From Rheinheimera mesophila (lineage in GTDB: Bacteria > Pseudomonadota > Gammaproteobacteria > Enterobacterales > Alteromonadaceae): a stretch of DNA of 39,920 nt. A program made the position numbers and the translations under genes. Positions 9,043-18,829 of this stretch are shown here, one piece after another. Positions within the stretch are counted from its first letter, which is position 1. Each line of letters begins with the position of its first letter. Location: the NCBI RefSeq assembly GCF_000986865.1, contig NZ_LAVS01000033.1, positions 1 through 39,920 of the forward strand. The letters are read 5' to 3'. A model generated the notes under the pieces. It saw nothing but the letters and a program-made list of their open reading frames with translations, was not told the origin of the DNA and ran no database searches.

Positions 9043-11148
9043 ATGTCGATGACCCAAATGTTTTCCCGCGTTAATCCAGAAGTTTGGTCTTATGCCAAAG
9101 GCGTTGGCACGCCGTTAATGATCCTGGCAGCGCTTGCTATGGTGGTGCTGCCTTTACCTCCATTGATGCTGGATATCCTGTTTACCTTTAATATTACCTT
9201 AGGTCTGGTGGTGCTCTTAATCACCATCTACACCAGAAAGCCTCTTGATTTTGCCATTTTTCCCAGCGTGATCCTGGTCGCCACTATTTTGCGGTTAACT
9301 TTGAATATCGCCAGTACCAGGGTGATTTTACTGGAAGGCCACAATGGCCCTGATGCTGCAGGTAAAGTGGTTGAAGCTTTTGGTGAAGTGGTGATAGGCG
9401 GCAACTACGCGGTAGGTTTTGTGGTGTTTATCATCCTCGTGATCATCAATATGATGGTGGTTACCTCTGGTGCTGCCCGTATATCTGAAGTGACAGCCCG
9501 TTTTACCCTCGACGCTATGCCGGGTAAACAAATGGCGATCGATGCTGACTTAAACGCTGGTTTTATCGATGCGGAAGAAGCGCGTCGTCGGCGTGAAGAG
9601 ATTGGCGAAGAAGCTGATTTTTATGGCTCGATGGACGGTGCCAACAAGTTTGTCAAAGGTGACGCCATGGCCGGTATTGTTATCATGGTGATCAATATCA
9701 TCGGCGGATTGGTCATCGGTGTATTGCAGCATGATTTACCATTTATGGAAGCGGTGGAAATCTATACCTTACTGACCATAGGTGATGGTCTGGTGGCTCA
9801 GATCCCCGGCTTGTTGTTATCTGTCGGCACGGCCATCATCGTCACCCGTCAAAACAAAGAAGGTGATTTCGGCACACAGATGGCGGGTCAGTTCAGCAAT
9901 GTGAAGGTCCTGGTCATCGCTACAGCTATTTTGGTCATTATGGGCATAGTGCCGGGCATGCCGCATATCGCCTTCTTAACTTTAGCTGCCATAGTGGGGG
10001 GGGCGGCTTATTATCTGTACCGGGTCGAGAACCCGAGTGCTGAAAAAGCGGCTGCAATTAAAAAAGCCGAGCTGACCACACCGGTCGAGATGGCCCCTGT
10101 CAAAGAGATTGGCTGGGACGATGTGCAGCCGGTCGACACTATAGGCCTGGAAGTTGGCTATCGCCTGATCCCGCTGGTTGATAAAGCGCAAGGCGGCGAA
10201 TTGCTGACCCGTATTAAAGGGGTTCGGAAAAAACTATCGCAGGAGCTCGGTTTCCTGATTCCGGCAGTGCATATCCGTGACAACCTGGATTTAGAGCCGA
10301 ACACCTATCGCGTCACTATGATGGGCGTGACGACTGGCGAGTCCGAGCTGCGGCATGACAATGAGCTGGCGATTAACCCAGGTCAGGTATTTGGCACAGT
10401 CAAAGGGATAGCCACGAAAGACCCTGCTTTTGGTTTAGAAGCGGTTTGGATAGCAAAAAATCAGCGCGAACACGCGCAAACTCTGGGTTATACCGTGGTG
10501 GATGCGGCAACAGTGGTGGCGACCCATTTAAGCCAGATTTTAACCAATAATGCGGCTCAATTGCTGGGGCATGAGGAAGTGCAGAATCTGCTGGATATGC
10601 TGGCAAAATCGTCCCCTAAACTGGTCGATGCGTTAGTACCAGATACCTTACCGCTGACTGTGGTGGTGAAAGTGCTGCAGAATCTGTTGCATGAAGGCGT
10701 GCCTATCCGTGATATGCGCACCATAGTGCAAACTCTGGTCGACTATGGCTCGAAGAGTCAGGATGTTGACGTGTTAACGGCCTCCTGTCGTGTGGCGTTA
10801 AAACGACTGATTATTCAGGAAGTAGTAGGCAGTGCGCCAGAAGTTCCAGTGATCACCTTTGCGCCTGATTTAGAGCAGATGTTACATCAATCAATGCAAT
10901 CAGCGGGTAACGACGGCGCAGGCATTGAGCCTGGCCTTGCAGAGCGGATCCAGCAGTCTTTAGCTACTGCCTCTCAAAATCAGGAATTAGCTGGTGAGCC
11001 CGCGGTTTTATTAACTTCCGGTATTCTGCGATCAGTTATGGCACGATTCGTGAAGTACAGTATTCCAGGATTACGGGTTTTGTCCTACCAAGAGATCCCT
11101 GACAACAAACAAATCCGGATTGTCAGTGTGGTAGGCCAGTCGAATTAG
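9043..11148 (+). CDS. flhA: Flagellar export gate protein FlhA
   Basis: FlhA is the large export gate subunit that uses the proton motive force and docks chaperone-substrate complexes. The 701-residue product has about eight membrane helices in the first 320 residues. The cytoplasmic loop after the fourth helix (about 145-173) carries RFTLDAMPGKQMAIDADLNAG, the FHIPEP family signature, followed by ADFYGSMDGANKFVKGDA. The C-terminal half is the nonameric ring domain. Length is near E. coli FlhA (692). The ATG at 9043 lacks a strong ribosome site; a second in-frame ATG two codons later (9049) is also possible. flhF follows after 10 bases. Confidence 0.98.
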   Translation: MSMTQMFSRVNPEVWSYAKGVGTPLMILAALAMVVLPLPPLMLDILFTFNITLGLVVLLITIYTRKPLDFAIFPSVILVATILRLTLNIASTRVILLEGHNGPDAAGKVVEAFGEVVIGGNYAVGFVVFIILVIINMMVVTSGAARISEVTARFTLDAMPGKQMAIDADLNAGFIDAEEARRRREEIGEEADFYGSMDGANKFVKGDAMAGIVIMVINIIGGLVIGVLQHDLPFMEAVEIYTLLTIGDGLVAQIPGLLLSVGTAIIVTRQNKEGDFGTQMAGQFSNVKVLVIATAILVIMGIVPGMPHIAFLTLAAIVGGAAYYLYRVENPSAEKAAAIKKAELTTPVEMAPVKEIGWDDVQPVDTIGLEVGYRLIPLVDKAQGGELLTRIKGVRKKLSQELGFLIPAVHIRDNLDLEPNTYRVTMMGVTTGESELRHDNELAINPGQVFGTVKGIATKDPAFGLEAVWIAKNQREHAQTLGYTVVDAATVVATHLSQILTNNAAQLLGHEEVQNLLDMLAKSSPKLVDALVPDTLPLTVVVKVLQNLLHEGVPIRDMRTIVQTLVDYGSKSQDVDVLTASCRVALKRLIIQEVVGSAPEVPVITFAPDLEQMLHQSMQSAGNDGAGIEPGLAERIQQSLATASQNQELAGEPAVLLTSGILRSVMARFVKYSIPGLRVLSYQEIPDNKQIRIVSVVGQSN

Positions 11149-11158
11149 GAGTTAAGCT

Positions 11159-12577
11159 ATGAAAATCAAACGCTTTGTTGCCAAAGATATGCGTACCGCT
11201 CTGACAGAGGTCAAAGAGTTTTTAGGCCCTGATGCCATTATTCTGTCGAATAAAAAAGTGGCCGGCGGCGTTGAAATAGTAGCGGCCATAGACCCGGAAG
11301 CCGCGCCAACAGTGGCCAAGGCTGAACCTGCTGCGAAAGCCCAACCTGCCGCGCAAGCTGCGGTAGGCAGTCGTTTGAATATCAAAGTCGATGATGAACC
11401 AGAGCAGGCGCCAGCCGATTCTCTGCAAGCCTTGTTGGCCCGTCAAATCAGCAAACAACCCGCAGCCACCCAAGCCGCTTCTGCCAATAAAATGGCGGCT
11501 GCAAAAACCGCGGCGGCCACCAGTGCACTATTTTCGGTTGCAAATTCAACACCTTCTGACAACGAACGTCAATCTTCCGGCACCACTGCGGTGAATTTGA
11601 GCGAACTGACCCGTTATCAGGAGCAACAAGCCAAACTGATGCAAAAACAGTTCGATGCGATGCGCAGTGAAATGTCATCAATGAAACAACTGTTGCAACA
11701 TCAGGTCTCAGGTTTGATGTGGCAGGATTTAGCCCGTCGTGAACCTGTGCGCGCTCTGGTGATCGAAAAGTTACTGGATCTGGGGTTGTCCGAGCCTGTG
11801 GCTGATCAAATTGCCTGTTTTATGCCTGAGGATATCAATGATGCCGAGGCCTGGGACAGTGCCTTAGAGTTGTTAACCGGCCAGTTGATTACCACCAACG
11901 ACGATATTATGCGTCGTGGTGGCGTTGTGGCTCTGGTTGGTCCTACAGGTGTGGGCAAAACCACTACTGTAGCTAAACTGGCGGCTCAGTTTGCCAAACG
12001 TCATGGTGCCGATCAGGTGGCCTTAATCACAACCGATTCATTCCGCATTGGTGCCTACGAGCAGTTAGCCACCTTCGGCCGTATTATTGGGTGTCCGGTG
12101 AAGCAGGTGAAAGACAGCGAAGAGTTAGCGACACTGTTAAATCAGTTACAACAACGTAAACTCATTCTGATCGACACCGCGGGTATGAGTCAGCGCGACG
12201 TCCGTCTTGCTGAAAAACTTGCGTCTTTAATGCATAATTCGCGTGTCAAAATAAAAAGTTATCTGGTATTGTCTGCAACATCCCAAGCTCGCGTGATGCA
12301 GGAAACCGTTGAACATTTCAAACGTATTCCATTAGCGGGTTGTATTTTCACCAAACTTGATGAATGCTTAAGTTTGGGAGAAATCATTAACGTGGCAATA
12401 CAAAATGCGTTGCCGGTCAGTTATTTGACTCAGGGCCAACGGGTTCCTGAAGACATCGAAATGGCTGATGCGAAAACAATGGTTGCCAAGGCAGAGCAGT
12501 TACGGATCTCTAACAGTAGTACGGGCTATCAGTGGTATGCAGATACGACGGCCCGGGTGGAAGGAACCTATGCATAA
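11159..12577 (+). CDS. flhF: SRP-like GTPase FlhF, polar flagellum placement
   Basis: FlhF is a signal-recognition-type GTPase that places the flagellum at the cell pole. The 472-residue product has a conserved N-terminal B domain (MKIKRFVAKDMRTALTEVK), an Ala/Gln-rich linker (about 55-150), and the NG GTPase core with P-loop GPTGVGKT at 261-268, DSFRIGAYEQL and DTAGMSQRD. All nucleotide-binding motifs look intact. Its end overlaps flhG by 8 bases, keeping the antagonist pair coupled. Presence of flhF and flhG predicts a polar flagellum. Confidence 0.97.
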   Translation: MKIKRFVAKDMRTALTEVKEFLGPDAIILSNKKVAGGVEIVAAIDPEAAPTVAKAEPAAKAQPAAQAAVGSRLNIKVDDEPEQAPADSLQALLARQISKQPAATQAASANKMAAAKTAAATSALFSVANSTPSDNERQSSGTTAVNLSELTRYQEQQAKLMQKQFDAMRSEMSSMKQLLQHQVSGLMWQDLARREPVRALVIEKLLDLGLSEPVADQIACFMPEDINDAEAWDSALELLTGQLITTNDDIMRRGGVVALVGPTGVGKTTTVAKLAAQFAKRHGADQVALITTDSFRIGAYEQLATFGRIIGCPVKQVKDSEELATLLNQLQQRKLILIDTAGMSQRDVRLAEKLASLMHNSRVKIKSYLVLSATSQARVMQETVEHFKRIPLAGCIFTKLDECLSLGEIINVAIQNALPVSYLTQGQRVPEDIEMADAKTMVAKAEQLRISNSSTGYQWYADTTARVEGTYA

Positions 12578-13460
12578 TCTTCCGATGAATGATGATCAAG
12601 CCAGTGGCCTGAGACGAATGAAGCAACAACAGCAACAACAAATAGTGAAAGTCATAGCCGTGACAGGCGGGAAAGGGGGCGTTGGCAAAACCAACGTGAC
12701 GCTGAATCTTGCTATGTCGATGTCTCAGCTTGGCAAAAAGGTATTAGTGCTGGACGCTGACCTGGGGTTAGCGAACTGTGACGTCATGCTGGGGCTTCGT
12801 GTCCAGAAAAATTTATTTCATGTGTTGTCCGGCGAAGCTGAACTGGACGATATTCTGATTGATGGCCCATTTGGTATTAAAATTGTCCCTGCAACTTCGG
12901 GCACTCAATCGATGACCGAATTAAAGCCAGTCGAACATGCTGGTCTTATCCGTGCTTTTAGCGAAATGCGCACCCGTTTTGATATTTTACTGGTCGATAC
13001 CGCCGCTGGTATTTCTGACATGGTGCTGAGTTTTTCCCGTGCTTCACAAGACGTGCTGGTGGTGGTGTGTGACGAACCGTCGTCCATTACAGATGCCTAT
13101 GCTTTAATGAAAATTTTGAGTCGTGAACATGGTGTGCAACGCTTTAAAATTGTTGCCAACATGGTACGCAGTTTAAAAGAAGGGCAGGAGTTGTTTGCGA
13201 AGTTAAGCCGGGTAACAGACCGTTTTTTAGATGTCAGTCTGGAGCTGGTGGCCACTATTCCTTTTGATGAAAATGTCAGAAAAGCGGCGCGCAAACAAAA
13301 AGCTTTTGTCGACGCTTTTCCAAAAACTCCAGCTTCTTTGGCAATTCGCACCCTGGCTACCCGTGCAATACAGTGGCCTGTACCACCTGTTGCCTCAGGG
13401 CACCTGGAATTTTTTCTGGAGCAACTGGTACACCAACCTGAAGCGAGAGGTCTGGTTTGA
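12570..13460 (+). CDS. flhG: MinD-like ATPase FlhG (FleN), flagellar number regulator
   Basis: FlhG limits flagellar number, stimulates FlhF GTP hydrolysis and in Pseudomonas inhibits the activator FleQ. I choose the ATG at 12570 because GGAAGGA precedes it and because it yields the N-terminal motif DQASGLRRM (residues 9-17), the FlhF-activating DQAxxLR element. Upstream in-frame codons lie inside flhF. A short Gln run (about residues 19-24) follows, then the deviant Walker A KGGVGKT at 35-41 and the switch region DTAAGISD. The 296-residue length is typical. The start overlaps flhF by 8 bases and the stop overlaps fliA by 4. Confidence 0.96.
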   Translation: MHNLPMNDDQASGLRRMKQQQQQQIVKVIAVTGGKGGVGKTNVTLNLAMSMSQLGKKVLVLDADLGLANCDVMLGLRVQKNLFHVLSGEAELDDILIDGPFGIKIVPATSGTQSMTELKPVEHAGLIRAFSEMRTRFDILLVDTAAGISDMVLSFSRASQDVLVVVCDEPSSITDAYALMKILSREHGVQRFKIVANMVRSLKEGQELFAKLSRVTDRFLDVSLELVATIPFDENVRKAARKQKAFVDAFPKTPASLAIRTLATRAIQWPVPPVASGHLEFFLEQLVHQPEARGLV

Positions 13461-14176
13461 ATAGTAAACTCGCGGCCTACGGCGCCGCTGATCATTTGAC
13501 ACAAATGGTGGAACGGCATGCACCTTTGGTAAAGCGCATTGCCTACCATCTGTTAGCCCGCTTACCGGCCAGTGTGTTAGTGGACGACTTAATTCAGTCC
13601 GGCATGATAGGCTTGATTGAAGCGGCGAAAAACTTTGATGGCAGTAAAGGGGCCAGCTTTGAAACTTTCGCCGGTATTCGTATCCGTGGCTCTATGCTCG
13701 ATGAAATCCGTCGGGGCGACTGGACGCCGCGCTCTGTTCACCGCAATTCCCGCATGATAGCAGAAGCTATTGCCGAGCTTGAATCCGAACTGGGTCGTGA
13801 TGTAAAAGATAGTGAAGTTGCTGAAAAACTTGATATATCTTTAGATGAGTATCATCATATGCTCAGTGACGCCAGCAGTGGTCGCATTATTGGTATCGAA
13901 GATCTGGGCATCTCTGATGATGTGTTAGTGACGGCAAATGATAAAGATGATGATCATTTGTACGAACAACAGGCAACTGATGCATTTCAACAGGCGTTGA
14001 TAAAAAATATCAGTAGCTTACCGGAGCGAGAAGCGATAGTGTTGTCGCTGTATTATAATGACGAACTAAATTTGAAAGAGATTGGCGCTGTGCTGGATGT
14101 CAGCGAGTCCAGGGTCAGTCAGATTCATAGTCAGGCGCTGGTGCGCTTGCGCTCCAGGATGCAGGATTGGTTGTAA
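13457..14176 (+). CDS. fliA: Flagellar sigma factor FliA (sigma-28)
   Basis: FliA directs RNA polymerase to late flagellar and chemotaxis promoters and is held inactive by FlgM. The 239-residue product has region 2 with DLIQSGMIGLIEAAKNFD and FAGIRIRGSMLDEIRRGDW, and region 4 with LKEIGAVLDVSESRVSQIHSQALVRLR, all standard. The start is a TTG at 13457 that overlaps the flhG stop (TTGA) and follows GAGAGG at six bases. The next ATG (about 13506) would cut into the conserved N-terminal ERHAPLVKRIAYHL region. The TTG gives a length equal to E. coli FliA. Confidence 0.97.
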   Translation: MNSKLAAYGAADHLTQMVERHAPLVKRIAYHLLARLPASVLVDDLIQSGMIGLIEAAKNFDGSKGASFETFAGIRIRGSMLDEIRRGDWTPRSVHRNSRMIAEAIAELESELGRDVKDSEVAEKLDISLDEYHHMLSDASSGRIIGIEDLGISDDVLVTANDKDDDHLYEQQATDAFQQALIKNISSLPEREAIVLSLYYNDELNLKEIGAVLDVSESRVSQIHSQALVRLRSRMQDWL

Positions 14177-14218
14177 TAGTTTGAGTTAGTCCAGCTTGGG
14201 CTCTCACCGGAGGGGATT

Positions 14219-14602
14219 TTGGATAAGAATATGAAAATTCTTGTGGTTGATGATTTCTCAACCATGAGACGCATTATAAAAAACCTGTTAAGAGATCTTG
14301 GCTTTACCAACGTCTCAGAAGCCGACGATGGCAGCACCGCCTTACCTATGCTGCAAAACGGTGATTTTGATTTTGTAGTTACAGACTGGAACATGCCAGG
14401 CATGCAGGGTATCGATTTGTTACGTGCAATTCGTGCTGACGCTAAACTGAAGCATATTCCTGTGTTGATGGTTACTGCGGAAGCAAAAAAGGAACAAATC
14501 ATCGCCGCTGCACAGGCGGGTGTGAATGGATACATAGTCAAACCTTTTACTGCTGCAACCTTACAGGAAAAACTGGCTAAAGTATTTGAACGCCTGGGTT
14601 AA
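14219..14602 (+). CDS. cheY: Chemotaxis response regulator CheY
   Basis: CheY is a single receiver domain that, when phosphorylated by CheA, binds FliM and changes rotation direction. The 127-residue product has the acidic pair at residues 11-12, the phospho-acceptor Asp56 in TDWNMP, and the lysine in VKPF. The start is a TTG at 14219 placed 5 bases after GGAGG. The ATG at 14231, four codons in, is too far (about 17 bases) from that site, and Vibrio homologues share the extra residues (NKNMKI). A 42-base gap separates it from fliA. Confidence 0.97.
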   Translation: MDKNMKILVVDDFSTMRRIIKNLLRDLGFTNVSEADDGSTALPMLQNGDFDFVVTDWNMPGMQGIDLLRAIRADAKLKHIPVLMVTAEAKKEQIIAAAQAGVNGYIVKPFTAATLQEKLAKVFERLG

Positions 14603-14627
14603 ACCGTAACTGACAAAGGAGTACACC

Positions 14628-15383
14628 ATGTCTGTAGCTACGGCACCCTTGATTTCTTTAGAGCAAGCCCGTGAACTGGTTCAATTACTGGAATTCGGTG
14701 AAACTGAAGCCGCAAACGAACTGGTGCAACAGCTGGCTGTACCGGGCTCCTCCGAGTTATTTGCCGAGGTTGGAAAACTAACCCGGCAACTGCACGACTC
14801 GCTAAAAAGCTTCCAAATTGACCCGTCCTTAAGTTCTTTGCTGGAAGATGATATTCCGGATGCAAAAAAACGGCTGAATCATGTTATTGATATGACTGAG
14901 CAAGCCGCGAACAAAACCATGGATGCGGTCGAAAACTGTCTTCCTATCGCGGATGAACTCAATACCCAGTTGCAATCTATTTTACCAAAATGGCAAAAGC
15001 TGATGAGTCGCGACTTAAAAGTCGGAGAGTTCAAGACGTTATGCCACAATCTTGACGGCTTTTTGCATCAGGCCACCGGAAACTCTGCTACCTTACATGC
15101 ACTGCTGACCGAAGTCTTAATGGCTCAGGATTATCAGGATTTAACAGGGCAGATATTACGTCGCGTGATTGAATTGGTCCGGGAAGTCGAAGACAGCTTA
15201 ATTGGTTTATTAACAGCCTTTGGCCAAACCAATCTGAGTATGGAAGAGCGTCCTGCGGCCGTATCGAAAAAACCAAAAGCAGGCCACGAAGCTGAAGGTC
15301 CTATCATCGACGCCGCAGAGCGTGATGATGTAGTGACAGGTCAGGATGATGTGGACGATCTATTATCAAGTTTAGGTTTCTAA
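14628..15383 (+). CDS. cheZ: CheY-P phosphatase CheZ
   Basis: CheZ speeds dephosphorylation of CheY. The 251-residue product is mostly helical and contains the catalytic-helix sequence AQDYQDLTGQILRRVI, in which the conserved Gln acts on the CheY phosphoaspartate. The C-terminus ends in DDVDDLLSSLGF, the usual CheY-binding tail. A flexible acidic linker joins the two. A good ribosome site (AAAGGAG) precedes the ATG at 14628. Gaps are 25 bases to cheY and 15 to cheA. Confidence 0.96.
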   Translation: MSVATAPLISLEQARELVQLLEFGETEAANELVQQLAVPGSSELFAEVGKLTRQLHDSLKSFQIDPSLSSLLEDDIPDAKKRLNHVIDMTEQAANKTMDAVENCLPIADELNTQLQSILPKWQKLMSRDLKVGEFKTLCHNLDGFLHQATGNSATLHALLTEVLMAQDYQDLTGQILRRVIELVREVEDSLIGLLTAFGQTNLSMEERPAAVSKKPKAGHEAEGPIIDAAERDDVVTGQDDVDDLLSSLGF

Positions 15384-15398
15384 AAGGGGAGCTGTAGC

Positions 15399-17621
15399 AT
15401 GGGCTTTGATTTAGATGAGGATATTTTACAGGATTTCCTAGTCGAAGCCGGCGAGATCCTTGAACTGCTGCAAGAGCAGTTGGTTGAGCTGGAAAATAAT
15501 CCGGATGACGCAAATTTATTAAATGCCATTTTCCGTGGTTTCCACACTGTCAAAGGTGGCGCTGGATTTTTATCGCTGACAGAGTTAGTGGATGCCTGTC
15601 ATGGCGCCGAAAACGTGTTCGATATTCTGCGTACCGGCAAACGTCGTGTCACACCGGAATTAATGGATGTTATTTTACAGGCGCTGGATGCGGTCAATGC
15701 GATGTTTGCTGATGTGCAAAACCGCGAGCCTCTGACACCAGCCGATCCCGCCATTATTGATGCCTTACACCGTCTGAGTATGCCAGAGTCTGAAGACGAA
15801 CTGGCTCAGCATGCGGCCGCTGCAGCACCTGAACCAGAGCCAGAACCTGAAATCAGCATGGAAGAATTTGATGCAGTCGTCGAATTTGCTGCGGTTCCTG
15901 CGGTGGAGAGCTCGTCCTCGATCGACGAAATCAGTGAAGATGAATTTGAGTCTTTACTGGATGAACTGCATGGTAAAGGCGCTCCGGGCCGTGATACCTC
16001 AGCGAATCTGCCGCCACCCGCAACCAAGGAAACGGCCAGCGAAGATATTACCGACGATGAATTTGAAGCTATTTTAGATCAGCTACACGGCCATGGTTCT
16101 TTTATCCCTGGTGAAGTGGCCGCTAAAGCGTCGGAAAAAGCCCCTGCCAAACCAGAAGAAAAAACGCAAGCAACAGCAGGTGACGATATCTCCGAAGACG
16201 AGTTTGAATCGCTGTTGGATGAATTACATGGCAAAGGCAAAGCGCCTGTAGGCCCAGCCGAAGTTGCTGCGAAAACACCACCTGCAGCCAAAGTTCCTGA
16301 GCCAGCTAAGGCCGCAACGCCAGCAGCGGCGACTGCGGCAGCGACGCCAAAAGCAGCACCTGTCGCTGCAGCGCCCAAAGATCCGGACGCCGATCCGAAA
16401 GCGGCGGCAAACCAGCCTGAAACCACAGTTCGGGTTGATACCAAACGTTTGGATCAGATCATGAATATGGTGGGTGAACTGGTACTGGTACGTAACCGTC
16501 TGGTCAGTTTGTCGGGCTCAGCACAAAATGAAGAAATGAGCAAAGCTATTGCGAATCTGGATGTCGTCACCGCTGACTTGCAAGGCGCTGTGATGAAAAC
16601 CCGGATGCAGCCGATTAAGAAGGTATTTGGTCGTTTCCCACGGGTTGTTCGTGACTTAGCCCGTTCGCTGCAAAAGGACATTAACCTGGAGCTGGAAGGC
16701 GAAGAAACCGATTTAGATAAAAACCTGGTGGAAGCGTTGGCCGACCCATTAGTCCACTTAGTGCGTAACTCGGTGGATCACGGGATTGAAATGCCGGATG
16801 TCCGGGTGAAAGCGGGCAAGCCTCGCACAGGTCAGGTTCGGTTAGCGGCCTCTCAGGCCGGTGATCATATTTTACTGACCATTCAGGACGACGGTGCCGG
16901 TATGGATCCGGAAAAGTTGAAAGCTATCGCCATCAAACGGGGTGTGCTGGAGCCGGATGCCGCAGCCCGGATGTCTGATACTGAGGCCTTTAATCTGATT
17001 TTTGCGCCAGGCTTCTCCACCAAAGAGCAAATTTCTGATATTTCTGGCCGTGGCGTGGGTATGGACGTGGTGAAAACCAAAATCACCCAACTCAACGGCA
17101 CTGTGCATATTCACTCCAAACTGGGACAGGGCACTTTATTAGAAATTAAGGTGCCGCTGACGCTGGCTATACTGCCAACTCTGATGGTGGTTGTCGGCGA
17201 GCAAACCTTTGCATTACCACTAGCTACGGTCAATGAAATTTTCCATCTGGACTTAGCCAAAACCAACAATGTCGACGGTCAGTTGACTATTGTCGTGCGC
17301 AACAAAGCCATTCCGCTGTTTTATCTCGAGCACTGGCTGGTGAAAGGTTCAAGTAAGAAAATACGTCGTGAACAAGGCCATGTGGTGATAGTACAAATCG
17401 GTACTCAACAAATTGGTTTTGTGGTGGACTCTCTGATTGGTCAGGAAGAGGTAGTGATTAAGCCTTTGGATGCTTTATTGCAAGGCACTCCGGGTATGGC
17501 GGGCGCTACTATCACTTCAGACGGCGGTATCGCGCTGATCCTGGACGTGCCTAACCTGCTGAAGCATTATGCCAAACGTTCTAAAATCAAATTTGATCGC
17601 TTTGACAAATTCTCAGCTTAA
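15399..17621 (+). CDS. cheA: Chemotaxis histidine kinase CheA
   Basis: CheA phosphorylates CheY and CheB in response to receptors. The 740-residue product has an N-terminal Hpt domain with phospho-site His49 in FHTVKGGAG, then a long linker (about 110-345) rich in Ala, Pro and Glu that carries three copies of an ISEDEFESLLDELHGKG-like motif. It continues with the dimerisation helix pair (VRVDTKRLDQIMNMVGELVLVRNRL), the ATPase domain (N box Asn457, G1 box DDGAGMD from 497, G2 GRGVGMDV) and a C-terminal CheW-like domain. I see no classical P2 domain; the linker repeats occupy its place. In Vibrio this linker region holds the site that binds ParP, which is also encoded here. Confidence 0.98.
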   Translation: MGFDLDEDILQDFLVEAGEILELLQEQLVELENNPDDANLLNAIFRGFHTVKGGAGFLSLTELVDACHGAENVFDILRTGKRRVTPELMDVILQALDAVNAMFADVQNREPLTPADPAIIDALHRLSMPESEDELAQHAAAAAPEPEPEPEISMEEFDAVVEFAAVPAVESSSSIDEISEDEFESLLDELHGKGAPGRDTSANLPPPATKETASEDITDDEFEAILDQLHGHGSFIPGEVAAKASEKAPAKPEEKTQATAGDDISEDEFESLLDELHGKGKAPVGPAEVAAKTPPAAKVPEPAKAATPAAATAAATPKAAPVAAAPKDPDADPKAAANQPETTVRVDTKRLDQIMNMVGELVLVRNRLVSLSGSAQNEEMSKAIANLDVVTADLQGAVMKTRMQPIKKVFGRFPRVVRDLARSLQKDINLELEGEETDLDKNLVEALADPLVHLVRNSVDHGIEMPDVRVKAGKPRTGQVRLAASQAGDHILLTIQDDGAGMDPEKLKAIAIKRGVLEPDAAARMSDTEAFNLIFAPGFSTKEQISDISGRGVGMDVVKTKITQLNGTVHIHSKLGQGTLLEIKVPLTLAILPTLMVVVGEQTFALPLATVNEIFHLDLAKTNNVDGQLTIVVRNKAIPLFYLEHWLVKGSSKKIRREQGHVVIVQIGTQQIGFVVDSLIGQEEVVIKPLDALLQGTPGMAGATITSDGGIALILDVPNLLKHYAKRSKIKFDRFDKFSA
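15930..16238 (+). repeat. Three copies of a 17-residue motif in the CheA linker
   Basis: Units at 15930-15980 (residues 178-194), 16047-16097 (217-233) and 16188-16238 (264-280) encode ISEDEFESLLDELHGKG, ITDDEFEAILDQLHGHG and ISEDEFESLLDELHGKG. Copies 1 and 3 are identical in protein but differ in codons, so selection on the protein has kept them alike. Each is an acidic amphipathic helix followed by a Gly turn, spaced by Ala/Pro-rich linkers of about 22-30 residues. They are probably docking sites for a partner. Confidence 0.9.
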
Positions 17622-17632
17622 GAGAGTGACCT

Positions 17633-18829
17633 ATGACCATAAGGGTATTAGTTGTTGATGACTCCAGTTTTTTCCGTCGCCGTCTGACGGAAATACTGAG
17701 TCAGGATGCCGAGTTAGAGGTCATTGCCACCGCCAATAATGGGAAAGAGGCGGTGGAAAAAGCCTTAGCCTTGCGACCAGACGTGATCACGATGGACATT
17801 GAAATGCCGGTCATGGATGGTATTTCTGCGGTGCGTGAGATCTTAAAGGTTCAGCGCACTCCTATTCTGATGTTTTCGTCTTTGACTCATGAAGGGGCCA
17901 AGGCGACTTTAGATGCGCTGGAAGCTGGTGCTATCGATTTTCTGCCGAAAAAATTCGAGGATATTGCCCGCGATAAAGCTGAAGCGGCTGATGTGCTGCG
18001 CCAGCGAGTCAAGACAGTAGCCAGACGCAGAGTGATCAGCCGACCGTCCAGTGTATCCGGATCTGCAACTTCGTCATTCGCATCCCGCCCTGCGCCACCT
18101 GCCGCAGCCAGCGCTGCAACGGTAACTACCAGAGCACCTTTAGCGCAAAGCCTGGCGGCCAAAGCATTAGCCGAGCGGGCTGAATTGCAAAACAGGGCTG
18201 CTGAGCGGGCCGACCCACAGCGCAGTGCTCCGTTTGAACCCAGTGGTAAGCATTATAAATTGGTTGCCATTGGCACCTCTACGGGGGGACCGGTCGCGCT
18301 GCAGCAGATTATTACTGCTTTACCAGCGAATTTTCCTTTGCCTGTTGTGCTGATTCAGCATATGCCAGCAGCCTTTACCGGCGCTTTTGCCAGCAGGTTA
18401 AATGGTTTAGCCAAGATTGAAGTGAAAGAGGCTGCCGACAACGATGTATTGCGCCCCGGTGTGGCTTATCTGGCGCCAGGCGGTAAACAAATGCTGCTCG
18501 ATGGTACCGAACATCAGGCCAGATTGCGGGTGCGGGAGGATGATTCTCCGCGTATTACCTTTAAGCCCAGCGTTGACATCACTTTTGGCACAGCAGCCAA
18601 GGTTTTTAACGACAAAGTGCTGGCCATAGTACTGACCGGCATGGGGTCTGACGGCCGGGAAGGCGCTCGTTTATTGAAGCAGTCCGGTTCCAGGATCTGG
18701 GCGCAGGACGAGGCCAGTTGTGTGGTCTATGGCATGCCACAGGCAGTCACAGCAGCGGGTTTAACTGATGTTGAAGTAGCCTTGTCAGAAGTAGCAGCTC
18801 GTATTATTGCTGAAGTAGGTCATGGATAA
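17633..18829 (+). CDS. cheB: Chemoreceptor methylesterase CheB
   Basis: CheB removes methyl groups from (and deamidates) chemoreceptors for adaptation. The 398-residue product has a receiver domain (1-120) with phospho-site Asp55 in [11 protein letters not shown] long Ala/Arg-rich linker (about 125-205) follows, then the methylesterase domain with the triad Ser216 (GTSTGG), His243 (QHMP) and Asp340 (GSDG). All catalytic residues are present. The linker is longer than in E. coli CheB (349 residues total). Its last 8 bases overlap motC. Confidence 0.97.
   Translation: MTIRVLVVDDSSFFRRRLTEILSQDAELEVIATANNGKEAVEKALALRPDVITMDIEMPVMDGISAVREILKVQRTPILMFSSLTHEGAKATLDALEAGAIDFLPKKFEDIARDKAEAADVLRQRVKTVARRRVISRPSSVSGSATSSFASRPAPPAAASAATVTTRAPLAQSLAAKALAERAELQNRAAERADPQRSAPFEPSGKHYKLVAIGTSTGGPVALQQIITALPANFPLPVVLIQHMPAAFTGAFASRLNGLAKIEVKEAADNDVLRPGVAYLAPGGKQMLLDGTEHQARLRVREDDSPRITFKPSVDITFGTAAKVFNDKVLAIVLTGMGSDGREGARLLKQSGSRIWAQDEASCVVYGMPQAVTAAGLTDVEVALSEVAARIIAEVGHG

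Noticed and set aside
12468-12569. Upstream extension of the flhG reading frame
   Set aside because: It lies within flhF; the ATG at 12570 has a ribosome site and yields the conserved DQAxxLR N-terminus.
15806-16444. Minus-strand Ala/Ser-rich open frames opposite the CheA linker
   Set aside because: They are shadows caused by the Ala/Pro/Glu-rich CheA linker, whose reverse reading has few stops.
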